Source of the DNA: a bacterium | GTDB lineage: Bacteria > UBA9089 > CG2-30-40-21 > SBAY01 | Assembly: GCA_030018635.1 (NCBI GenBank) | Contig: JASEHU010000156.1 | Coordinates: 1-5,504 of the forward strand | Length of the DNA stretch: 5,504 nucleotides | Direction of reading: 5' to 3' | Shown here: positions 1-5,504 of the stretch, one piece after another | Layout: every line of letters starts with the position of its first letter | How positions within the stretch are numbered: position 1 is the first letter of the stretch | Notes under the pieces: generated by a model | Told to the model about the DNA's origin: nothing | What the model saw: the letters and a program-made list of their open reading frames with translations, nothing else | The model's database searches: none | Translations under genes and position numbers: made by a program

Positions 1-2874
1 TCACAAAAAAAAGGTTCGGGGTATTTGCAAATTATAATTTGTGACCATGGTGATGGCTTCAAAAAAGTTCTTGGTTCCACCTATGAAGAAGATATTTCAA
101 TCCCTATTAATGAAAGGGAAAATCCAACTGAATTAAAGATAATTGACTACGCCTTTGAAAAAATGTCTACAAGCAAGAAAGAAAAACTCTTATCAGAAAT
201 TGCTAAGAACGAGGATTATGAACGGCTTAAACCACCAAAGGGTTTGTATTTTGTAAAAGAACTATTGAAAAAAAAGAAGGGATTCTTAAGTGTTAGGAGT
301 GGAAGTAGTATTCTGTGTTACGATTTTTTGAGTAACAATAAAGTGAAGGTTTCTACAAGTCAAGATGATACTTCCTTGAAATTGGCTAACTTTAGAGGTG
401 TCCAATATAAGTTGTTTATTCCAATTAAGCTTCATGAAATAATCTCAGGAGAACCAGAAGGTCTGCAATCAGCACTGGTGGATCATAAGATTCCTAAAAC
501 CTATAGCTTTCATTATATTCCTGTTAAAAACTACCTTCTTGACCACACTCAATTGGATCTTAACCGTATATTTACAGATATCAAAAGAGTCTCAACTGAA
601 TTAAAAGATAAAGGAATTACCGTTCTTGATTTTTCAAATACTGACCTAAAGAAACAGTATCTTTATCCCTTAATTAAAAAGATAATGTTTTTACAAGAGG
701 AAGAAAAGTTAATAATTGGGTTTAATTTATGTGAGTCTAAAGGAGTGACAGAAATAATTTCTGATTGCATTATTGAAGATAAAATGAGAGAGAAGATGTT
801 TATTTGGATAGACGACAAGCTCAATAAGAATTTTATTGGGGTAGAAGATGAGTGTCGTAATTTGTATTTAGATTATCAGAAAAAAATTGAGAAAGGTGAG
901 GATGTAAGAATAGATAACAGATTAGAAAAATTACTTAAGCATAGTGAGCATCTTCTTTGGTATGACCAACAGGAACAAAGATATTATGAAAAATTACAAA
1001 TGAGCGATTTTTTGAAGAACTTGGTTGCTTACAAAATAAGAACCATTAGAGAAAGGATATTAGATGAAAATAACAAAGTCTTCTATCCAGGAAAGTTTCT
1101 CATTCCTTCTGTTACCTATGCTGAAGGTTTCTTTGAGATTAATAGGTTATATAGTGAATTTGAAGATAGAGAGAAACTGATAAACACCTTAGCGTATCTG
1201 TATATTTTGAAGCATATTGATTTCTCTACTATTGTAACCGCCTCAGACATAGCAGGAAAAATAGCGGAAGACCTCATAAATAAGATTAAAAACTTAAGAG
1301 AAGATCAATATGAAGAATTAAAACATTTTAAACTTACATACGAAAAACCAATTATTGGCTATGAGTTTACTATCCTAAATGAAAATGAAAAGATTCTGTT
1401 ACTTACAGATGTAGTTGGAACTGCAAAATCAATCGGAAGGCACATAGAAAAGATTTTTGTTTCTAATACAAAGCTAAAATTAGAAAATATCTCTACCTTT
1501 ACAATTGTTGATGCCAGAGAAGGTGAAGAGAAAACTATAGAAGAAGAAGTTAATTTTGAAGGGATTCACAGGGATAAATTTTACTTTGAACCTAAAAATC
1601 CTGAGATAAAACAGGCAGGAATTTGTGAGCTTTGCAGTTTCCTAAAATGGCCTATTAAGTATCATAATGAAAAACCTCCAGACTGGGATTACAAAGATAT
1701 TATAGTAATTGATCCGAAAGCTCATTCTCCAATAGAGAAACGCCAAGAGTTACTTGAGAAAGTGAAAGACTGGAGAGAATTTTTAGAAAAATATTGCGTT
1801 GATGCTGTTATAGTGAAACATTTAATCTTTGATGATGGTGCTCATTACAATTACTTCTTTGCTACTAATATAATAGCTGACCGTTATAAACACTGCATCG
1901 CTATTATTGTTAAGGAGGATGTTCAAGATTTGAAAAAAAGGGTAAAAGGAGGGAAATCTATCCTTCCTAACATCAAAGTGCTATATAGCAAAAGAGAAAT
2001 TAACAAGAAGATTGCAGAGGCAATTGCTGAAAAGTTAGATTTAAAACCCTCCCAAGATGTATGGGATTATAAAAGAATCCCAGAAAGTATGCTTAAAGGA
2101 GTAGATGCAATAATCTTTGATGTAGCTGCTGGTACAGGTAACACTCTTAAAAAGGCATTACTGAAGATAGGAGCACATGCCAGAATAGTTTATGCATATG
2201 TATTGATAAACCGAATGAAAGAACTTGATGCAAGCTTCTTTGGTGAAATAAAGCAAGTTGGCAAAGTCGAGAGTTCGGTTAAGTTTCTTATGGATTTTGA
2301 ATTGCCCAAGTATGACAATGAGAATCTATGCCCAATCTGTAAAAAGATTAAAGAGCTTAGCGAAACCAGAAAAACAACTGGTGTTAAGGCAATAAGAGAA
2401 CATATTGATGAAGAAATAAAACGTCTGCAGCCTCAGAAGACTACTTTTAGCGAAATCGATAAATTAACTCCAGCATCAAAGGAGTTTTCTAAAGAAGAAA
2501 GAATAGAGAAAATAGCTATTCGTATTGAGTTAGAAAATTCCCGAAGGTATGAAAATGTGGAGATTAGATATGAGACGATTAACAAATATCTCAAGAGTTT
2601 CTCTGTTAATCCAGATAATGTCTTTGATCTCTTTGAGATTATTAGTGAAGAAGAGTATTGCTTTAAAGGTGATTTTAAAGATAGTGCAGGGGTATTTTAT
2701 CCAGACCTGAAAGAAAGAATTGTCGAGACTTGTTTAAAGATAGCTAAAGATGAAATAAACTATGATGAGCGGGGATTAAAGTATGCTTTATCAGTGTTAA
2801 ATATCTTTTCACCAATGGATTTTCTTAATAATTTAATCCCCATATTTAAAAAAGTGGCAGGGGGAAGATTATAG
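1..2874 (+). CDS. Large GHKL ATPase / STAS-like / tandem phosphoribosyltransferase-like protein (5' end outside the window)
   Basis: The frame is open from base 1. A TTG at 25 could be read as a start, but the eight codons before it are open and it falls only six codons before an ATPase motif, so the real start is upstream. Residues are numbered from the codon at 25. Residues 1-138 are the C-terminal half of a GHKL ATPase: DHGDGF at 7-12 is the G1 box, and GLYFVKELL from 73 followed by KGFLSVRSGS is the G2 region. Residues about 160-250 (ITVLDFSNTDL near 198) look like a STAS domain. Residues about 355-540 and 585-775 are two PRTase-like domains, with PRPP-loop-like motifs LLLTDVVGTAKSI (458-470) and IIFDVAAGTGNTL (696-708). 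Each is followed by a CxxC (534-537 and 769-772), perhaps binding zinc. The tail from about 785 is charged and helical. No signal peptide or membrane segment is visible, so it is probably cytoplasmic. Domain calls are by eye. Whether it transfers phosphoribosyl groups or only binds nucleotides is unknown. Its C-terminus may be altered by a frameshift near 2848-2864. Confidence 0.85.
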   Translation, partial: SQKKGSGYLQIIICDHGDGFKKVLGSTYEEDISIPINERENPTELKIIDYAFEKMSTSKKEKLLSEIAKNEDYERLKPPKGLYFVKELLKKKKGFLSVRSGSSILCYDFLSNNKVKVSTSQDDTSLKLANFRGVQYKLFIPIKLHEIISGEPEGLQSALVDHKIPKTYSFHYIPVKNYLLDHTQLDLNRIFTDIKRVSTELKDKGITVLDFSNTDLKKQYLYPLIKKIMFLQEEEKLIIGFNLCESKGVTEIISDCIIEDKMREKMFIWIDDKLNKNFIGVEDECRNLYLDYQKKIEKGEDVRIDNRLEKLLKHSEHLLWYDQQEQRYYEKLQMSDFLKNLVAYKIRTIRERILDENNKVFYPGKFLIPSVTYAEGFFEINRLYSEFEDREKLINTLAYLYILKHIDFSTIVTASDIAGKIAEDLINKIKNLREDQYEELKHFKLTYEKPIIGYEFTILNENEKILLLTDVVGTAKSIGRHIEKIFVSNTKLKLENISTFTIVDAREGEEKTIEEEVNFEGIHRDKFYFEPKNPEIKQAGICELCSFLKWPIKYHNEKPPDWDYKDIIVIDPKAHSPIEKRQELLEKVKDWREFLEKYCVDAVIVKHLIFDDGAHYNYFFATNIIADRYKHCIAIIVKEDVQDLKKRVKGGKSILPNIKVLYSKREINKKIAEAIAEKLDLKPSQDVWDYKRIPESMLKGVDAIIFDVAAGTGNTLKKALLKIGAHARIVYAYVLINRMKELDASFFGEIKQVGKVESSVKFLMDFELPKYDNENLCPICKKIKELSETRKTTGVKAIREHIDEEIKRLQPQKTTFSEIDKLTPASKEFSKEERIEKIAIRIELENSRRYENVEIRYETINKYLKSFSVNPDNVFDLFEIISEEEYCFKGDFKDSAGVFYPDLKERIVETCLKIAKDEINYDERGLKYALSVLNIFSPMDFLNNLIPIFKKVAGGRL

Positions 2875-2884
2875 TGAAAATTTG

Positions 2885-3013
2885 ATGCTCCATCTCTTTG
2901 TTGAGGTTATAAAACCCTTGAGCCAAGAAGAAAATAGAGAGCAAATGGTAAAAAATCTAATTGAATGCAGGGATCACATTGAGACAGAGGGTAAATTAAA
3001 AGAAAAAAATTAG
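2885..3013 (+). CDS. 42-residue protein-like frame between the two large genes; small gene or frameshifted linker
   Basis: ATG at 2885 opens a 42-codon frame ending at TAG 3011-3013. The same frame is open further back to 2837, overlapping the end of the upstream gene, where it reads KKWQGEDYSENL before the ATG. The composition (many E, K, L, I, V, few odd residues) and the GAA/AAA-rich codon use match the neighbouring genes, so it looks coding. The nearest purine-rich stretch, GGGGGAAG at 2860-2867, is too far from 2885 to be a good ribosome binding site. I favour a linker or C-terminal extension reached by frameshift, or left by indels, over an independent small protein. No family recognised. 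Confidence 0.35.
   Translation: MLHLFVEVIKPLSQEENREQMVKNLIECRDHIETEGKLKEKN
3003..3013 (+). other. A7 run forming a possible -1 slippery site just before a stop
   Basis: Seven A's (3003-3009) are followed by T and then TAG. In the frame of the 2885 reading this is A-AAA-AAT-TAG, which has the X-XXY-YYZ layout of bacterial -1 slippery heptamers. A -1 slip passes the TAG and continues KLGVLRELCEELS in the frame of the kinase gene at 3061. AGGAG at 3012-3016 overlaps the stop. I see no obvious strong downstream stem. A plain single-base deletion in the A run would look identical. Confidence 0.35.
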
Positions 3014-3060
3014 GAGTATTAAGAGAGCTATGTGAAGAGCTGAGTATAGAGAAAAAGGGG

Positions 3061-3963
3061 ATGACAGTAAAGTCAATTCAATACTTGTATAGGCGACTTA
3101 TAAGCCTTTTGAGTCCTCAACATGCAGAGATGGTAAAAGAATTTACGCGAGTTCAGGGAGCTATTCAGACTTTTATTCAATCGAAAGAGTTAAGCGAAGA
3201 GGGAGAAAAAGGAACAGTAAGTATTCGTCTTTGGGCAGAGAGATGGGGGCAAATATCCCTTGAACTTACTCATATTATGGAACATGCTGAAAAAATGCTC
3301 GATGAAATTGGACTTCCAGTGCCTTATTTTTGTCCATCTGATCATCGCAGGCCAACAATGAAATCTGACATATCCCTTCTTCAAAGAATTGTGCCAGAAT
3401 TACAAGAAGAGAAGAATCCTGAAGTTTTTAATAAGTTAGTATCTGATCTATCAGAAATTGTAGATAGGATAAATAGTTATGTTTTCAACAAGGACTCTTC
3501 TCTCCAACAAGAAGTTAAAAATTTGCATCCAAATATATGGGAAGAGATCGAGGTGAGAAGAAGAGAAAGAGAAGGAGAATTTCAAGAAGAAAATATAAAG
3601 ATAGATTTTTCTTCATTTTCCAACGATGTAAAGGTTATCTTCCCACAATCACACCTTGCAGATATTCTTGGGAATTTATTCAAAGATGCAATTAATCATG
3701 GCTTTGAAGATGGAAGGAGACAAGAAAAGAAAATCGTAGTGTCTTTAACAGAAGAGGAAGAAAGTATTTTACTTAAATTTGCAGACAATGGAAAAGGAAT
3801 GTCCAGTGAAGAGTGCAATCGAATATTTGAAAAAGGAAAAGAAGAGGATAAAAAATATTGGCATGAAGGTAAAGCGGTAATTGAAAAATTTGGTGGTAGT
3901 ATTATGGTGAACTCTGAAATCGGTAAAGGAACAACTTTTCAAATAAAGTTATTAAGGAGGTAA
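3061..3963 (+). CDS. Soluble histidine-kinase-like protein with C-terminal HATPase domain
   Basis: The 300-residue product has a helical N-terminal half and a clear HATPase_c domain from about residue 180 to the end. The N box is DILGNLFKDAINHG (201-214), with Asp where the second Asn usually stands. G1 is DNGKGM (242-247), followed by IFEKG (F box). The G2 part is EGKAVIEKFGG, then SEIGKGTTF. There are no transmembrane segments and no PAS or GAF domain that I can recognise, so it is probably cytoplasmic. A standard HisKA H-box is not evident; His71 and His75 in a helical stretch (ELTHIMEHAEKML) are the best phosphoacceptor guesses. The adjacent receiver gene makes phosphotransfer to that protein likely. 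The start is doubtful: AAGGGG abuts ATG 3061 with no spacer, and the frame is open back to 2995 with protein-like sequence but no ATG, GTG or TTG. The ATPase call is firm; kinase activity is inferred. Confidence 0.85.
   Translation: MTVKSIQYLYRRLISLLSPQHAEMVKEFTRVQGAIQTFIQSKELSEEGEKGTVSIRLWAERWGQISLELTHIMEHAEKMLDEIGLPVPYFCPSDHRRPTMKSDISLLQRIVPELQEEKNPEVFNKLVSDLSEIVDRINSYVFNKDSSLQQEVKNLHPNIWEEIEVRRREREGEFQEENIKIDFSSFSNDVKVIFPQSHLADILGNLFKDAINHGFEDGRRQEKKIVVSLTEEEESILLKFADNGKGMSSEECNRIFEKGKEEDKKYWHEGKAVIEKFGGSIMVNSEIGKGTTFQIKLLRR
3954..3961 (+). promoter_or_regulatory. Strong ribosome binding site of the REC/HD-GYP gene
   Basis: AAGGAGGT lies eight bases before ATG 3970, an almost perfect anti-16S match. 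It sits in the last codons and stop of the kinase gene, so the two genes should be translated together from one message. It fixes the start of the regulator gene and contrasts with the weak or absent sites at 2885 and 3061. Confidence 0.85.
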
Positions 3964-3969
3964 AGTGTT

Positions 3970-4986
3970 ATGAGTGAAAAGAAAGGTGTTGTATTATTTG
4001 TGGAAGACGAAGATCCTGATATTGATGTTTTTCAAGGGGAGTTTAAAGATGATTATGAAATAAGGATTGCTCGTAATGAACAGGAGTGTTTCTCTGAACT
4101 TAAGAATAAGAGTGATCTACCAGACATCATTCTATTAGATATTTACTGGATAACAACCAGTCCCTCAGGAGAAGAGACAAGGCACCCCTTAGGAATAGAG
4201 ATACTCAAAAAGATAAAAGCAGAAAGATGCTTGGATATTATACCGGTAATAATTTATACCAGACAAGGAGACGCAACTGATGCTCTTAAGATAATTAAAG
4301 AGGGTGGGGCTCAGGATTGGATTAGAAAAGATGGTGGAAAATATGAAAAAGCTCATCGGATTGATTCGTGGATTAAGACAAAAAGATTACAAGAAGAGTT
4401 AAGACAGAAAGAAAAAGAGTTAGTTGAAGAAAGAACTACTCGAAAAACTTTCTTTGAGATAATTAAAGCTTTTGCTAATGCTATTGATAGTAAGGATCAT
4501 TATACACATGGTCATTCTGAAAGAGTGGCTAAATGGGCAAGAGAGGTTGCTCGAAGGTTTGGTCTATATTCAACCGAGATAGAAGCAATAGAGACTATTG
4601 GACTCTTACATGATGTAGGTAAAATTGGTATTCCTGATAACATTTTACTTAAACCAGGTGATTTGACAAACGAGGAGTTTGAAGTTATAAAAAAACATCC
4701 TATGGACGGTGTAAGTATTCTTAGACCTATTACTTATATAAGGGAGTGGATTCACTTGGTTCGAAATCATCATGAGAAGTTTGATGGAACAGGATACCCT
4801 GATGGGTTTAAAGGTGAAAAGATACCTCTTGGATCTCGAATCTTAGTAGTAGCTGATTCTTATGATGCTATGACCTCAAGTAGACCATATCGTAAGATGC
4901 CACTCTCTTCTGAAAAGGCAAAAAAGGAATTAAGTGATAAAAGCGGAACCCAATTTGACCCTAAAGTTGTAGAAAAATTTCTATAA
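3970..4986 (+). CDS. Response regulator with receiver and HD-GYP cyclic-dinucleotide phosphodiesterase domains
   Basis: The product is 338 residues. Residues 6-130 are a receiver (REC) domain with acidic residues E12/D13, phosphoacceptor D57 (IILLDIYW), T97 (IIYT) and K120 (IRKD, with Asp in place of the usual Pro). The loop after D57 is about ten residues longer than in CheY-type receivers before the conserved Gly at 75. A charged coiled coil (about 134-158) leads to an HD-GYP domain at 160-338. Its metal and active-site motifs are complete: H180/H182 in HGHSERVA, H214-D215 in LLHDVGKIGIPD, H243, HHEKFDGTGYPDG at 267-279, and VADSYDAM at 294-301. HD-GYP proteins of this form hydrolyse cyclic di-GMP, and some prefer other cyclic dinucleotides; which one applies here cannot be read from sequence. 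It follows the kinase gene by 6 bases, so it is probably that kinase's target. No DNA-binding domain is present. The C-terminus, ending GTQFDPKVVEKFL, is near the family's usual end. Confidence 0.95.
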   Translation: MSEKKGVVLFVEDEDPDIDVFQGEFKDDYEIRIARNEQECFSELKNKSDLPDIILLDIYWITTSPSGEETRHPLGIEILKKIKAERCLDIIPVIIYTRQGDATDALKIIKEGGAQDWIRKDGGKYEKAHRIDSWIKTKRLQEELRQKEKELVEERTTRKTFFEIIKAFANAIDSKDHYTHGHSERVAKWAREVARRFGLYSTEIEAIETIGLLHDVGKIGIPDNILLKPGDLTNEEFEVIKKHPMDGVSILRPITYIREWIHLVRNHHEKFDGTGYPDGFKGEKIPLGSRILVVADSYDAMTSSRPYRKMPLSSEKAKKELSDKSGTQFDPKVVEKFL

Positions 4987-5005
4987 ATACTGGATGATGA
5001 ATACT

Positions 5006-5034
5006 ATACCGCTCACTTAAATTGAGCCGGGTAT
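5006..5034 (+). terminator. Imperfect hairpin after the regulator gene; weak terminator candidate
   Basis: ATACCGCTCA (5006-5015) pairs with TGAGC (5023-5027) and GGTAT (5030-5034) across a seven-base loop, with a two-base bulge (5028-5029). It starts 19 bases after the stop at 4986, where an operon terminator would be expected. No T-run follows, so it is not a classical intrinsic terminator; it could slow polymerase or protect the 3' end. A third copy of GCTCA at 5035-5039 allows a competing hairpin. Confidence 0.35.
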
Positions 5035-5048
5035 GCTCAGATAAATTG

Positions 5049-5067
5049 GGTAGTGTCTCAAATTAGC
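5049..5067 (+). repeat. Candidate left terminal inverted repeat of the IS1-like element
   Basis: GGTAGTGTCTCAAATTAGC starts with the GGT found at many IS1-family tips and lies about 100 bases upstream of the transposase ATG. The partner repeat is not in the window, so this rests on position and on resemblance of the tip only. Confidence 0.35.
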
Positions 5068-5135
5068 TAAAGTTTGTAATAGGAAATGTCGATAAAGAGA
5101 ACAGAAGTATGTGTTGTAATATCAGGAGATTTTTT

Positions 5136-5144
5136 AGGGAGGGG
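5136..5144 (+). promoter_or_regulatory. Ribosome binding site of the broken transposase gene
   Basis: AGGGAGGGG, with core GGAGG at 5138-5142, lies six bases before ATG 5149. It supports that ATG as the original start of the transposase. Confidence 0.55.
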
Positions 5145-5148
5145 AACA

Positions 5149-5504
5149 ATGCATTCAATAGAACACTTTTGTTGTCAGAATTCTTCCTGCTTTAGATTAC
5201 GGTATCCGAGGTAAAGGGAATCTTTCTTTTCGTGGATGTGGTGGCAAAGATAAACAGATTTTAGATGATTTATTGCAAGACATGTACTGCTCACTTCTCT
5301 TAAGCGAAAAGGGACAGTGTTAGAGCAGGCACGGTTGCCGGCAAAGAAAGTAGTATCAGTGATGAAGCATATCCAAGATGGTTGTGGCACACGTACAACC
5401 AGCCGATTGGTTAAGAGTTGAGTAAAAACACTGTTACTCAGGTTGCACAACTATCAGGCAATCATGCTAAAAAGATGCATGATGAGTTAGTTGCTTTTTC
5501 CCCC
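5149..5504 (+). pseudogene. IS1-family-like transposase, N-terminal part, broken by at least three frameshifts
   Basis: Reading across frames restores a recognisable transposase N-terminus. Piece one starts at ATG 5149 (EHFCCQNSSC, a Cys pair of a zinc finger) and stops at TAA 5212. Piece two, +1, covers about 5210-5314 (GKGNLSFRGCGGKDKQ, later MYCSLLLSEKG) and would stop at TAG 5321. Piece three returns to the first frame from 5314 (TVLEQARLPAKKVVSVMKH, then IQDGCGTRTTSRLV) and stops at TGA 5419. Piece four starts at 5421 in the third frame (SKNTVTQVAQLSGNHA, then MHDELVAFSP) and is open to the window end. The order CxxC-type finger, SEKGT, RLP, GCGTRTTSRLV helix-turn-helix and HDELVAFSP matches IS1-type transposases of the long single-protein kind. 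The catalytic DDE part lies beyond 5504. IS1 elements can use one programmed -1 shift, but three shifts in 270 bases in differing directions mean decay. The element could move only if supplied with transposase from another copy. Confidence 0.8.

Larger units (their letters stand above)
5049..5504 (+). mobile_element. Left part of a degenerate IS1-family-like insertion sequence (runs off the window)
   Basis: The identification rests on the broken transposase frame from 5149 (separate entry). The left boundary is placed near 5049, where GGTAGTGTCTCAAATTAGC begins. IS1-family ends usually start with GG and lie a few tens of bases to about 100 bases before the transposase gene, which fits. The right end, second inverted repeat and target duplication are outside the window, so the boundary is a proposal. 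The element follows the operon in the same direction and starts 62 bases after the last gene, without interrupting it. Confidence 0.6.

Noticed and set aside
25..27. TTG at 25 as true start of the first gene
   Set aside because: The frame is open to base 1, no ribosome binding site is suitably placed, and starting here would remove the N-terminal half of the ATPase fold, including its N box.
3130..3132. ATG at 3130 as alternative start of the kinase gene
   Set aside because: No ribosome binding site precedes it, and coding-like sequence in the same frame runs well upstream.
3190..3384. Minus-strand open frame of 64 codons
   Set aside because: It lies wholly inside the kinase gene on the other strand, and its product (rich in W, H, C, F) is unlike a real protein. 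No ribosome binding site.
4987..5148. Promoter for the transposase or a small RNA in the spacer
   Set aside because: The sequence is AT-rich and -10-like words occur by chance. I found no paired -35/-10 with proper spacing that stands out.
5175..5450. Minus-strand open frame of 91 codons
   Set aside because: It is antisense to the broken IS1-like transposase, whose joined plus-strand frames give recognisable family sequence. The minus product shows no family features.
1..5504. CRISPR array, tRNA or rRNA genes
   Set aside because: No regularly spaced direct repeats, and no cloverleaf or rRNA-like conserved stretches seen on either strand.

Overview
The window is AT-rich bacterial DNA holding the 3' part of one plus-strand gene cluster followed by the decayed left end of an insertion sequence. 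HD-GYP output, two-component signalling and strong AAGGAGGT-type ribosome binding sites point to a bacterium. An IS1-like element of the zinc-finger/'SEKGT' type and the low GC would suit several anaerobic or candidate-phylum lineages. The sequence does not allow a firmer placement.

Bases 1-2874 hold a very large multidomain protein that is already open at base 1, so its true start lies upstream. It begins inside a GHKL-type ATPase fold (DHGDG G1 box, then a GLYFVKELL-type G2 region). A probable STAS-like segment follows, then two phosphoribosyltransferase-like (PRTase) domains in tandem, each ending in a CxxC motif, and a helical tail. I do not know this exact architecture as a named protein.

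Bases 2837-3060 are not simple spacer. A protein-like frame (+1 relative to the first gene) runs from inside its 3' end to a TAG at 3011-3013. At that point an A7 run allows a -1 move into the frame that leads without a stop into the next gene. The two shifts cancel. Neither possible internal start (2885 or 3061) has a well-placed ribosome binding site. The first and second genes may therefore be, or once have been, one reading unit, or may be joined by frameshifting.

Bases 3061-3963 encode a soluble histidine-kinase-type protein with a C-terminal HATPase domain. Bases 3970-4986 encode a response regulator with a receiver (REC) domain, a coiled-coil linker and an intact HD-GYP phosphodiesterase domain. 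These two genes are 6 bases apart, with the ribosome binding site of the second inside the end of the first. The simplest reading is a signalling relay: the ATPase/PRTase protein senses or alters a nucleotide or phosphoribosyl ligand, the kinase passes phosphate to REC, and HD-GYP hydrolyses a cyclic dinucleotide. This whole-system role is inference.

Bases 4987-5048 hold an imperfect hairpin. From about 5049 to the window end lies the left part of an IS1-family-like element whose transposase is broken by at least three frameshifts.
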